DNA from: JBMNFB01 sp050949085
GTDB taxonomy: Bacteria; Bacillota; UBA994; UBA5500
Direction: 5' to 3'
Assembly: GCA_050949085.1 (NCBI GenBank)
Contig: JBMNFB010000001.1
Location: forward strand, 1,054,001-1,118,000
Length of the DNA: 64,000 nt
Below the pieces are notes generated by a model. That model worked only from the letters and a program-made list of their open reading frames with translations, was not told the DNA's origin and did no database searches. Below are positions 1 to 7,608 of the stretch, one piece after another; the stretch's first letter is position 1, and each line of letters starts with the position of its first letter. Both the position numbers and the translations under genes were made by a program.

Positions 1-1
1 G

Positions 2-1108
2 GCTCCGGGCAAAGCCTGGTATCTGATTGGCGTTAGCGGCGTGATTGCCGCGGTGGTGATCATGGCCTTCTACACTAACGTAGCAGGCTGGGTTTATTCT
101 TACGCCTTCAAAGCCCTGACCGGCCAGCTGGTGGCCGACCAGGCAGGCGCCATCTTTGAGCAGACGGTGGCCTCACCGGCAAGCTCGCTGCTCTGGCAAC
201 TGCTGGCCCTGTCCGTCGCGGCAGGAGTGGTGATCATGGGCGTGAGCAGTGGTATCGAACGGGTGCTAAAGCGGCTGATGCCCCTGCTTCTGGTCCTGCT
301 GATTATCTGCGACGTGCGGGCGCTCTCGCTACCGGGCGCACAGGAGGGCCTGGCCTTTCTATTTCAGCCGGACCTGAGCAAACTCACGGTGAGCGCAGTG
401 CTCACTGCCCTCGGCCTGGCCTTCTTCAAGCTCTCAGTGGGCATGGGGACGATGCTTACCTATGGCAGCTACATGAGCGATGAGCAGAGCGTTCCCGGCA
501 CAGCCGTCAGGGTGGCGCTGGCCGATACTGCGGTCTCGATGCTGGCTGGTGTCGCCATCTTCCCGGCGGTATTTGCATTTGGGCAGGAACCCACCATGGG
601 ACCAGGCCTGCTGTTTGCCACGATTCCGGCCGTCTTTGCCGAAATGCCCCTGGGCAGCATCTTCACCTTTCTTTTCTTTGTGCTGACGGCCATCGCTGCC
701 ACGGGAGCGATGATCTCACTGCTGGAGCCCCCAGTAGCCTTTATCCACGAAACACTGAACTGGTCGCGCCCCAGAGCTGGCCTGCTGGTGATGGTGCTGA
801 TCGCTGCACTCGGGCTGCCTGCCACTCTGTCGACCAACGTCTGGGGGTCACTCCAGGTGTTGGGGATGAGTTTCTTTGACTTCTGCGACTACCTCTCCTC
901 CAACATCCTGCTGCCGGTCGGCGGCATTGCCACCGCACTGTTCGTGGGCTGGGTCTGGAAGAGGCAGCGCTTTGTCGCTGCTGGCAGCAATCAGGGCACG
1001 CTACATAACCAGCGCCTGCTGGGCGTGGTTCACATGCTGCTCAAGTTTGTGACTCCGGTTATCGTCACGATCATACTGCTGAACGGACTGGGGATTATCA
1101 CACCGTAA
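2..1108 (+). CDS. Sodium-dependent transporter, NSS (SNF) family, 5'-truncated
   Basis: The reading frame is already open at the window's left edge, so the N-terminus, with the first transmembrane helices and the usual Na+ site of TM1, is missing. The visible 368 residues form a run of hydrophobic helices typical of neurotransmitter:sodium symporters. A GTG at position 41 is only an internal codon. Family-like segments are NVAGWVYSYAFKALTG, FKLSVGMGTMLTYGSYM and ALADTAVSMLAGVAIFPAVF. Family members import amino acids or related small solutes with Na+; the substrate cannot be read from sequence. The gene converges on the amidohydrolase at 1281-2894, with a shared hairpin between them. Confidence 0.88.
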   Translation, partial: APGKAWYLIGVSGVIAAVVIMAFYTNVAGWVYSYAFKALTGQLVADQAGAIFEQTVASPASSLLWQLLALSVAAGVVIMGVSSGIERVLKRLMPLLLVLLIICDVRALSLPGAQEGLAFLFQPDLSKLTVSAVLTALGLAFFKLSVGMGTMLTYGSYMSDEQSVPGTAVRVALADTAVSMLAGVAIFPAVFAFGQEPTMGPGLLFATIPAVFAEMPLGSIFTFLFFVLTAIAATGAMISLLEPPVAFIHETLNWSRPRAGLLVMVLIAALGLPATLSTNVWGSLQVLGMSFFDFCDYLSSNILLPVGGIATALFVGWVWKRQRFVAAGSNQGTLHNQRLLGVVHMLLKFVTPVIVTIILLNGLGIITP

Positions 1109-1205
1109 GCAGAGCAGGATTGCTGCATCCGTCCCACACAAGCCCTCTAACAATGCCCATCCAGTATGCTCGCAGGGGTGAAACCCTGTTCCCTGACACG
1201 ACAAA

Positions 1206-1250
1206 GGCGTGCTGCAAAACGCTCCCGAGATGAGCATTTTGCAGCACGCC
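1206..1250. terminator. Bidirectional hairpin between convergent genes
   Basis: A 14-bp perfect inverted repeat (1206-1219 with 1237-1250), with a further 4-bp inner pairing, lies between the transporter and the convergent amidohydrolase. The stem's A-run and T-run suit termination in both directions. Confidence 0.7.
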
Positions 1251-1280
1251 TCCTATTTCTATCGTCGCAACGCTGCGCAG

Positions 1281-2894
1281 TTACTCCGCCTGATAGACCT
1301 GCCTTCCACCCAGATAGGTAGCCAGCACTCTCACGCTGGCGATCTCCCCGGGTGCTACCTCGCGCAGGTCGCGCTCCAGCACCACCATATCGGCCAGCTT
1401 ACCCACGCTGAGGGTGCCCTTGCGGTCCTCGTCGAAAGAGGCGTAGGCCGAGCCGATGGTATAGAGCTCCAGCGCTTCCTGCAGCGTCAGGCGCTGGGAC
1501 GGCATCCAGCCGCCCTCCGGGAACTGGTTCAGATCTTGGCTGGTGAGCGCGATCTGAATCCCGATCAAGGGGTTGCAGCTCTCCACCGGGCAGTCAGAGC
1601 CGCCTGCCGTGGGGATACCCATCTGGCGCATGGTCTTCCAGGCGTAAGTGTGGCGCATCCGCTCGGCGCCCACCCGACTCTCGACGATATGCAGGTCGGT
1701 GCCGACAAAGCCTGGCTGAATGTCGCAGACAACGCCCAGACGCTGCATCCTCTCCAGGATGTCAGGCGTGGTGATCTGGGCGTGGATAATGCGCGGCCTG
1801 GCATCCTGCTGCGGCCTCTCGTTCAGGGCGTTCTCAATGCCATTAAGCAGCATATCCATGGCGCGATCGCCGATGGCATGCCCGGCCATCTGCAGCCCCT
1901 GGCTATGGGCGAACAAGAGCAATTCGTTGATCTGCTCCTGCGGCAAGACCTCGACGCCGCACGTACTGGGGTCGTCGGCATAGGGGGCGCGCAGCGCGGC
2001 CGTCCGTCCACCCAGCGACCCATCGGTCATCAGCTTCAGCGGCCCGTACTCCACCGTGCCGGCAGGGAACTGATATTCTTCGCGCAGGCGGAGATATTCC
2101 TCGATCCGCTCCACGCTATGCAGGCGCACCTGCAGGTTGACGCGGACCGGCAGGCTGTCTTCTTCCACCAACTGACGGAGCGCCTGCAGCTTCTCCCCCA
2201 TGCCTGAGCCGATGTCGTCGCTCTGCACGCTGGTCAGGCCGAAGCTGGCGGCCTGCCGCGCCGCCGCCTGGAAGTAGCGCTTATAGTCGGCCACGCTGTT
2301 CTCAGGCAGGTGGCGGGAGACCAGGCCCTTGGCGCTCTCCCGCAGAATACCGGTGGGCATCCCGTTCTCGTCAACGTCAATCACTCCGCCGGCGGGCTGG
2401 ACTGGGTCCTGTCCGAGGCCAGCTATTTCCAGCGCACGGCTGTTGACTACACCGATATGACCGCAGGTGCGGGAGTAAAGGATGGGGATCTCGGTGGAGA
2501 TCTGATCCAGGTCATGTCGGGTGGGCAGCTGCCTGTCGTCAAACTTGTCGTGGTTCCAGCCACCGCCAACCAGCCACTGCACGTCAGGATGGGCCTTGAG
2601 GAAGGCGCGACTGACCTCGATCAGCTCCTGACGGGAACGGACACCGTTCAGCTGCACCTGCTCCAGCCGCTGGCCGAGATTGCCCAGATGCATGTGGCTG
2701 TCATTGAAGCCAGGAACTACAGTACGGCCAGCGAGGTCCACAACCTCTGTTTCCGGCGAGCAGAGCGCCATGATCTCCGCCGTGCTGCCGACGGCGACAA
2801 TCTTCTGGTCAGCTACCGCCAAGGCCTCTACCTCGGGCTGCGACCGATCGAGGGTAATGATCTTCCCATTGACAAACGCGCGTTCAATTTGCAT
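1281..2894 (-). CDS. Amidohydrolase, YtcJ-like (Amidohydro_3)
   Basis: A 537-residue metal-dependent hydrolase of the amidohydrolase superfamily, cytoplasmic. The ATG at 2894 is chosen because it follows a strong ribosome-binding site (TAGGAGGCG); an upstream in-frame start at 2927 has none. The metal-binding HxH lies at about residues 67-69 in PGFNDSHMHL. A GGSDCPVE segment near the C-terminus carries the conserved Asp of the barrel. Length matches YtcJ relatives (about 530-550 residues). Members act on N-substituted formamides, imides or similar amide bonds; the actual substrate is unknown. It appears monocistronic. Confidence 0.85.
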   Translation of the reverse strand: MQIERAFVNGKIITLDRSQPEVEALAVADQKIVAVGSTAEIMALCSPETEVVDLAGRTVVPGFNDSHMHLGNLGQRLEQVQLNGVRSRQELIEVSRAFLKAHPDVQWLVGGGWNHDKFDDRQLPTRHDLDQISTEIPILYSRTCGHIGVVNSRALEIAGLGQDPVQPAGGVIDVDENGMPTGILRESAKGLVSRHLPENSVADYKRYFQAAARQAASFGLTSVQSDDIGSGMGEKLQALRQLVEEDSLPVRVNLQVRLHSVERIEEYLRLREEYQFPAGTVEYGPLKLMTDGSLGGRTAALRAPYADDPSTCGVEVLPQEQINELLLFAHSQGLQMAGHAIGDRAMDMLLNGIENALNERPQQDARPRIIHAQITTPDILERMQRLGVVCDIQPGFVGTDLHIVESRVGAERMRHTYAWKTMRQMGIPTAGGSDCPVESCNPLIGIQIALTSQDLNQFPEGGWMPSQRLTLQEALELYTIGSAYASFDEDRKGTLSVGKLADMVVLERDLREVAPGEIASVRVLATYLGGRQVYQAE

Positions 2895-2976
2895 CGTATC
2901 GCCTCCTAACCAAATCCTGGGGACCATAGAAGTGATCCTTGCGTGACAAATACCAGCTTACACCTGATCAAATCCG

Positions 2977-3807
2977 CTATTTGATCGCGAACTCTTTTAG
3001 TTTATGCGGGTCTGGCCAGGCCTTAAGCTCCTCCACATAACCATCTTCATATTCCACTACCAGCAGAATCTCATCGGCCACCACGTCGTTCAGTTCCAGC
3101 TCCCAGACCTGCTCCTTGCCGGGCACCTCTTTGGCCTTAGTCACCGGCAGCGTCTCGGTCAGTTCGCCGTTCAGATAAACGTGTGCTTCGATCTGCCTCG
3201 CCCGAAAGCACTCAACCAAGGAGGGCACCTGCGCAAACTGCAGCGTCATGTTGATCCGCTTGCCACTGGACGTGCCACTGCCCCCAAAGAACTGGATCGG
3301 CATCGGCCGATAATACCATTCGGAGATGATGCTGGCGCGGCTGGCCCGAATCTGCGGCCCTTCCTCTACCACCTGATACTCGTATGCTTTAGCGGGATCC
3401 AGGGTGAGCACAGCTGAAAACTGGGCACCCTGCCGCCGGGTGCTGACGGAGGTCCATTCAGTTGCGCCCTGGGGGCGGTAGAGCACTGAAACGTTGGCAT
3501 CGCGCGCCACTTCCTGCAACATGAACTGTAGCGTCAGACTGACTGCCTCACGCGACGACTTGCTGGCATCGGCGACAAACTCGCTGCTCATCAGCCACAT
3601 TTCCGCTGCCTGGGCACCAGAAAGCTGATTAGCGATGGATTGCAGCCGGCCGTTCAGTGAATGCACAGTGTTGGTCACCTCAGTCAGCTGCGCTTGTAGT
3701 TGACCAAGCTTATCTGACTGCAGGAAAACTTCCCGCAAGGCAAAAGCGTTGAATAACAGGCTGAGCGCAAGGCTCCCCAGCACTAACCAGCTAAGATGTT
3801 TGTTCAC
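2977..3807 (-). CDS. Unknown membrane-anchored protein
   Basis: 276 residues that I do not recognise. The GTG start at 3807 is preceded by GCAGGAGG. Residues about 7-26 form one hydrophobic segment, so the protein is probably anchored with its bulk outside the cell. A heptad-like stretch (about residues 30-65, rich in Leu/Gln) suggests a short coiled coil. The rest looks like beta-rich extracytoplasmic sequence with acidic C-terminal strands. No catalytic motif or Cys pair is evident. It stands alone, between the amidohydrolase and a divergent DUF1905-like gene. Confidence 0.7.
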   Translation of the reverse strand: MNKHLSWLVLGSLALSLLFNAFALREVFLQSDKLGQLQAQLTEVTNTVHSLNGRLQSIANQLSGAQAAEMWLMSSEFVADASKSSREAVSLTLQFMLQEVARDANVSVLYRPQGATEWTSVSTRRQGAQFSAVLTLDPAKAYEYQVVEEGPQIRASRASIISEWYYRPMPIQFFGGSGTSSGKRINMTLQFAQVPSLVECFRARQIEAHVYLNGELTETLPVTKAKEVPGKEQVWELELNDVVADEILLVVEYEDGYVEELKAWPDPHKLKEFAIK

Positions 3808-3995
3808 CAGGCAATACCTCCTGCGAGCTCATACCCCACATATTCAGCGCTGAGAAAAAAAATCCTGTAAACGGATCGGCAAGGGGAAATCTTCCCATGG
3901 CTGAGCGCAAGATTCTAGCTGGCGCCGGAAGGAAGTCTCAGCCGGGCAGGGAAGGGTATGAACTATAGCCACATTCCCCTGAGGAGGCGATTGAG

Positions 3996-4463
3996 GTGGA
4001 AGTTCTGGAATTCGATGCTGTTATTCAGAGTGCTGGTCAGACCGGCGGGGCTTATGTCCTCTTCCCCTTCGACGTATACGAGTTGTTTGGCACCAGGGGC
4101 CAGGTGAAGATCAGGTGCGAATTCGACGGCGTGCCCTACCGCGGTTCCATCGCCAACATGGGGGCTGGCCCCTGCATCGGCCTACTCAAGTCCATACGCG
4201 CGCAGATCGGCAAGGGGGTCGGCGATACCGTGCACGTCAGGCTCTGGAAAGACGACGAGCCACGGGTCGTAGAAGTACCAGCCGACCTGCGCCAGGCTCT
4301 GGACGACTCCCCTGCCGCCGCTGAGCACTTCGGGAAGCTCTCCTACACCAACAAGCGCGAGTATGTGCAGTGGATCACCGGGGCGAAGCGGGCAGCGACG
4401 CGGACGTCGCGGATCGAGAAGGCAATAGCCCTGCTGGAACAAGGCCGGAGATCGCCCAGGTAG
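3996..4463 (+). CDS. DUF1905/YdeI-like small protein
   Basis: 155 residues starting at GTG 3996, behind GAGGAGG (3981-3987). The N-terminal half, with FDAVIQSAGQTGGAYVLFPFDVYE and GSIANMGAGPCIGL read in pieces, fits a DUF1905 beta-barrel. The C-terminal half, with FGKLSYTNKREYVQWI and a basic helix, fits the YdeI/OmpD-associated (omdA) helical domain. The biochemical role of the family is unknown. The gene ends just before a bidirectional terminator shared with the convergent peroxiredoxin. Confidence 0.8.
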   Translation: MEVLEFDAVIQSAGQTGGAYVLFPFDVYELFGTRGQVKIRCEFDGVPYRGSIANMGAGPCIGLLKSIRAQIGKGVGDTVHVRLWKDDEPRVVEVPADLRQALDDSPAAAEHFGKLSYTNKREYVQWITGAKRAATRTSRIEKAIALLEQGRRSPR

Positions 4464-4542
4464 ACGGGCACTCGTCTCAGCTGCAACTACAGTCTGCGCT
4501 CGCAGTGAAGCTCATCAATAGCAGCTCTGCTGCTACAACCAC

Positions 4543-4576
4543 AAAGCCGGTTGGCTACTGATAACCAACCGGCTTT
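4543..4576. terminator. Bidirectional terminator
   Basis: A 12-bp perfect stem (AAAGCCGGTTGG with CCAACCGGCTTT) and a 10-nt loop, between the convergent DUF1905 and peroxiredoxin genes. The A/T ends give a short U-run on either strand. Confidence 0.85.
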
Positions 4577-4602
4577 ACGTTTGCTTAATGACTCTCGCCT
4601 GC

Positions 4603-5199
4603 TCAGGCTTTCGGTTTCCAGACTTCCCAGACACGCCCGGTCAGGCTAACCGCTGGCTTGAGAGTCGGGTCGCCAGGCTGCCATCCGGCCGGGATAACCT
4701 CCTTAGTCGCCCGCTGATGCTGGTAGGCCCTGATCTGGCGCAGCAGCTCAGCATCGTTGCGGCCCACCGGCGGGGTAAGCACTTCCATCGCCTGCACGAT
4801 TCCATCGGGATCGATCAGGAAGCGCCCGCGCACATTCACTCCCGCTTCCTCATCATATACACCGTAGAGCTTGCCCAGCTTACCGCCCTGATCGGACAGC
4901 ATGGGGTAAGTGACGCCGCCTTCCACCATTCTGGAAAGCTCGGTTTCCTGCCAGACCTTATGCGAATGGACGCTGTCGACGCTGCAGCTGAGAACCTCCA
5001 CGTTCAACTCCTGCAATTCTGGATAGCGCACGGCTATCGATGTCAGCTCGGTCGGTCAGACGAAAGTGAAATCTCCCGGGTAGAAACAGAGTACCACCCA
5101 CTTGCCGCGCAGCTGCTCCAACTCAATCGTGGTGAACTTGCCCTGGTGATAGGCATTGGCCCGGAAGTTCGGGGCCGGTTTTCCTACCATTACCGTCAT
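4603..5199 (-). CDS. Selenocysteine-containing peroxiredoxin (AhpC/Prx family), TGA read as Sec at codon 48
   Basis: 198 residues if the TGA at 5056-5058 is read through. The ATG at 5199 follows a GAGGAGGGGG site. The N-terminal part (VGKPAPNF, then FYPGDFTFV) runs straight into TGA and then PTELTSIAV in the same frame. The stop therefore sits exactly at the peroxidatic Cys of the canonical FTFVCPTE motif, which implies Sec48. Seventeen nucleotides after the TGA is a 6-bp hairpin with GU in its loop, as expected of a bacterial SECIS. The usual resolving Cys near the C-terminus (VCPA) is replaced (VIPA), so recycling probably uses an external thiol. Other Cys residues are at 38 and within LSCSVDS. 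The role would be reduction of H2O2 or alkyl peroxides in the cytoplasm. The alternative is a pseudogene or base error, but the downstream 150 codons are intact and well conserved. Confidence 0.88.
5022..5038 (-). promoter_or_regulatory. SECIS-like hairpin within the peroxiredoxin mRNA
   Basis: On the minus strand GATAGC pairs with GCTATC (6 bp) around a 5-nt loop, CGTGC. The loop GU lies about 24 nt after the TGA codon. This geometry matches bacterial SECIS elements, which sit inside the coding region immediately after UGA and bind SelB. Confidence 0.75.
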
Positions 5200-5272
5200 C
5201 CGTGTTTCCCCCTCCTCTGGTATTTCGGTCTCGCGGCAGATCATTCTGCCAAGTGCGACTACACCTGGTGCT

Positions 5273-5301
5273 ATTGTACACCAGATGCAAACCATAATCA
5301 A
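5273..5301 (-). promoter_or_regulatory. Sigma-A-type promoter of the peroxiredoxin gene
   Basis: On the minus strand: TTGATT, a 17-nt spacer, then TACAAT. It is about 75 nt upstream of the start codon and directly abuts the Fur/PerR-like palindrome. Confidence 0.65.
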
Positions 5302-5316
5302 TAATGATTATCATTA
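5302..5316. promoter_or_regulatory. Fur/PerR-like operator
   Basis: TAATGATTATCATTA is a perfect 7-1-7 inverted repeat, the architecture of Fur-family boxes. It touches the upstream edge of the peroxiredoxin -35 element. A related, less perfect copy (AATGATTATCGTT) lies at 5341-5353, nearer the divergent flavin reductase. Peroxide or iron control is an inference; no fur/perR gene is in the window. Confidence 0.6.
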
Positions 5317-5405
5317 AAATTAAATATCCGAGGCAGAAGGAATGATTATCGTTCTGGGGAATAATAGAGGCACGGCTCAAATTGACTGCAAGGGGATGAG
5401 ATTGA

Positions 5406-5963
5406 ATGGATAAGACGGTCAGGATTGTTGGTCTTTCTGGTAGCTTGCGGCGTGGCTCCTATAACAGTGCGGCATTGCGCGCTGCGCAGGCCCTGCTACC
5501 CGCGAACGTTGAACTGCAGATTCTGGACCTGGCGCAGATCCCGTTTTTCAACGAAGACCTGGAAGCTGAAGGCATGCCGAGCTCGGTAGCCGAATTGCGG
5601 GCGGCACTGGAGGCTGCAGATGCGGTTCTGATGGCCACACCAGAGTACAATTTCTCGCTGCCGCCGGTTCTGAAGAATGCACTCGATTGGGCGTCCCGAG
5701 GAGATAAGCCGCCGCTGGCCGGCAAACCGGTGGCGATCATGAGCGCTTCCATCGGTTGGCTGGGCGGCGCCAGGGTACAGTATCACCTGCGGCAGGTGTG
5801 CGGCGCATTGAACATGCTTCCGTTGAATCGGCCAGAGGTCTTCATCGGCAATGCACAGGAGAAGTTTGACGAGGAAGGCAACCTGATTGATCAGCGGACG
5901 CAGCGCTTCATCCGACGCCTGCTCGAAGCGCTGGTGCAGAGGGTGCGGGAGATGCGGGACTGA
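5406..5963 (+). CDS. NAD(P)H-dependent FMN reductase family protein (ChrR/YieF-like)
   Basis: A 185-residue flavodoxin-fold protein starting at ATG 5406 with AAGGGGATGAG upstream. The FMN phosphate loop is GSLRRGSYN at about residues 11-19. The PEYNFSLPPVLKNALDW segment is the signature of the YieF/ChrR/AzoR-type quinone, chromate or azo reductases. The family passes electrons from NAD(P)H through FMN to quinones or other acceptors in the cytosol and protects against oxidative stress. It is divergent from the selenoprotein peroxiredoxin, with two Fur/PerR-like boxes between them, which suggests a shared peroxide or metal response. Confidence 0.88.
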   Translation: MDKTVRIVGLSGSLRRGSYNSAALRAAQALLPANVELQILDLAQIPFFNEDLEAEGMPSSVAELRAALEAADAVLMATPEYNFSLPPVLKNALDWASRGDKPPLAGKPVAIMSASIGWLGGARVQYHLRQVCGALNMLPLNRPEVFIGNAQEKFDEEGNLIDQRTQRFIRRLLEALVQRVREMRD

Positions 5964-6007
5964 CGGCGTTGCCGCCCCTTCGGCAGGATTTTCGGCATTG
6001 CGTGGAC

Positions 6008-6036
6008 TTGATTTGCTGCCGCCTACGCGGTATAAT
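6008..6036 (+). promoter_or_regulatory. Promoter of tRNA-Val
   Basis: TTGATT (6008-6013), a 17-nt spacer, then a consensus TATAAT (6031-6036), ending 19 nt before the tRNA 5' end. Confidence 0.85.
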
Positions 6037-6055
6037 ACTCAAGACACAAGCTTTC

Positions 6056-6132
6056 GGGCGCATAGCTCAGTCGGGATGAGCGCTTGCTTCACACGCAAGA
6101 GGTCACAGGTTCGAGCCCTGTTGCGCCCACCA
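6056..6132 (+). tRNA. tRNA-Val (CAC)
   Basis: A full cloverleaf with acceptor stem GGGCGCA/TGCGCCC, anticodon loop TTCACAC (anticodon CAC, reading GTG), a T-arm with GGTTCGAGCC, discriminator A, and an encoded CCA at 6130-6132. It stands alone, with its own promoter and terminator. Confidence 0.97.
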
Positions 6133-6145
6133 ACTGAAAACATCG

Positions 6146-6181
6146 ATGCCGCAAGGGTTTCTCGCCCCTGCGGCATTTTTG
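6146..6181 (+). terminator. Rho-independent terminator of tRNA-Val
   Basis: ATGCCGCA (6146-6153) pairs with TGCGGCAT (6169-6176), with further G:C pairing inside, followed by a T-run. Confidence 0.85.
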
Positions 6182-6443
6182 TGTTTTGCCGCAGAAACAG
6201 ACAGTCACCCCCAAGTTGCCTCCTAACGCGTTTCCGATAATCTCCTCAATTTGACAGGATTTGCCGACAGGCTAACGAATCTTCTTCTTGCAGAGGTAAA
6301 GAGTCAGGGCCAGATATCCCCGTGGGATGCACATCCCAGCAACTCGAGTGGTCAGACGCCCATTCTGAGAATATTCTTATACCGACTGCAGGAATCGCGA
6401 CATCCTCCGCCGAAGTGTTAGAGCGAAAGGAAGTGACAGCAGG
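6182..6443. other. Gene-free stretch
   Basis: No coding sequence is supportable here. A TTGACA at about 6250 has no good -10 at the proper distance. A small GGGATGC/CATCCC palindrome lies near 6322-6336. It probably holds the promoter and leader of the gene at 6444. Confidence 0.4.
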
Positions 6444-6914
6444 ATGAAGGATGTGCAGCTTTGTCGCGAGATACTCTCATTCTTGTACGATTTCGCTGGA
6501 GAACACGGGCACTCCAGGTTTGTGCCGGCCTATTGTGTACGCGACGCAGTTGACGCGCCCCACACCAAGACAAACCATAACGTTATCTGTCTGGAGCAGG
6601 AGGGATACCTGAGAACGATCCGCACGCTGGGCACAACATTTGTTGCGGTGAGAATCGAACCACCAGGCCGGGAGTTGCTGGAGTCTGAACCCCAGATGCG
6701 CCCGATGAAGAGTGAGCGTGTTATCCGAGGGATAGCTTCGTCTGATCTAGATCCAGAAGTGAAGGATCTGCTCTGCCAGGTGGCCATGCGGCTGACGGAG
6801 CAAGGGGATAACCCGCAGGGGCTAAGAGCGCTATTTGGGGAGCTGCTAGCCAGGACCACCGATGCAGATTTGGCCAGGGCCCTCTCGTTGCTGGCAGAGG
6901 CCGTCACCTGTTAA
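6444..6914 (+). CDS. Hypothetical protein, possible winged-helix DNA-binding
   Basis: 156 residues starting at ATG 6444 behind AGCAGGATG; I do not recognise the family. The first 80 residues (ILSFLYDFAGEHG, then NHNVICLEQEGYLRTIRTLG) resemble a helix-turn-helix followed by a wing. The C-terminal half is helical and acidic (PEVKDLLCQVAMRLTEQG). No transmembrane segment or enzyme motif is visible. It is monocistronic and converges on the membrane protein at 6960, with a hairpin between them. Confidence 0.65.
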   Translation: MKDVQLCREILSFLYDFAGEHGHSRFVPAYCVRDAVDAPHTKTNHNVICLEQEGYLRTIRTLGTTFVAVRIEPPGRELLESEPQMRPMKSERVIRGIASSDLDPEVKDLLCQVAMRLTEQGDNPQGLRALFGELLARTTDADLARALSLLAEAVTC

Positions 6915-6931
6915 TATTGTTAATGCTAAGA

Positions 6932-6957
6932 GAGCCGCGGGCAAATGCCCCCGGCTC
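6932..6957. terminator. Bidirectional hairpin
   Basis: A GAGCCG/CGGCTC stem extended by GGGC/GCCC around a short AAAT loop, between two convergent genes. Confidence 0.65.
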
Positions 6958-6959
6958 CT

Positions 6960-7478
6960 TCATTCTTTATTCAACCATCGGCTGCCGATGACGCGGCCAT
7001 AGATCAGGTGACCAATCAGGTTGGAGGCGGCGGTGCGCCAGCCTTCCAGGCCAAGGCCGAAAAAGCCGGGTTTCTTCATTTTGCCGCGCCGCATGTAGGG
7101 GTTGGTCCAGCTCACGAAGGGCATGACCACCAGCGAGGCGAAGAGATAGACACCGCTGGCATATTTCACTCCCCTGGCCGGGTCGGTTCCCTTGAGGCGG
7201 GGACGCAGGGCACGAAATACCGAGACCAGGCCGACAGAGCCGCCGTAATACGTAAGGAACCCGAGGAGCGATGCTTTCCAGCCGGGCGGGAAGACATAGG
7301 TACCGTTCGGCGTGGCATTGTCCATTCGGGTTAGCCCCATCCTGGGCGCTACAGAAAAGAAGCCTTCCATCGCGCCTACTCCTAACAAGGCGGTCAGCCA
7401 GGTGCGTGGCTGGCGGCTATAGGCCAACATCTGCCCCATCAGCCCGCGGTCTTTCCTGGTTCGGCGATTCCTCCTCAC
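6960..7478 (-). CDS. Uncharacterised membrane protein
   Basis: 172 residues (or 159 from the internal ATG at 7439, which has AGGAAAG upstream; the start is uncertain). About four hydrophobic segments can be seen, around WLTALLGVGAMEGFFSV, ASLLGFLTYYGGSVGLVSVF, VYLFASLVVMPFVSW and ASNLIGHLIYGRVIG. The last segment resembles the C-terminal helix of several small uncharacterised integral-membrane families, but I cannot name one. Basic termini suggest they are cytoplasmic. Neighbours give no functional clue. Confidence 0.65.
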   Translation of the reverse strand: MRRNRRTRKDRGLMGQMLAYSRQPRTWLTALLGVGAMEGFFSVAPRMGLTRMDNATPNGTYVFPPGWKASLLGFLTYYGGSVGLVSVFRALRPRLKGTDPARGVKYASGVYLFASLVVMPFVSWTNPYMRRGKMKKPGFFGLGLEGWRTAASNLIGHLIYGRVIGSRWLNKE

Positions 7479-7608
7479 CAGCGGCGCCCCTTTCCTCCGT
7501 CACTATCCCCTCGTAGGATTTCCCAAGGGACGGCGGCTAATGCCAGACCGCAAGATCAGGGGCCCCCTGTATCCCGATCAAAGCAAAAACAGTGGGTCGT
7601 CCCCACTG

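Noticed and set aside
1168..1197. Third full copy of the dispersed repeat
   Set aside because: Only a 13-nt and a 7-nt block are shared, so it is recorded only as a possible remnant.
1209..2909. Plus-strand frames of 332 and 199 codons opposite the amidohydrolase
   Set aside because: Low-complexity His/Gln/Leu-rich antisense products without ribosome-binding sites.
5056..5058. Frameshift or pseudogene split of the peroxiredoxin
   Set aside because: The frame is identical on both sides and the stop is precisely at the catalytic Cys codon with a SECIS-like hairpin; Sec is the simpler reading.
6182..6443. Riboswitch or T-box upstream of the gene at 6444
   Set aside because: No specifier loop, T-box sequence or known aptamer motif was found; only a minor palindrome.
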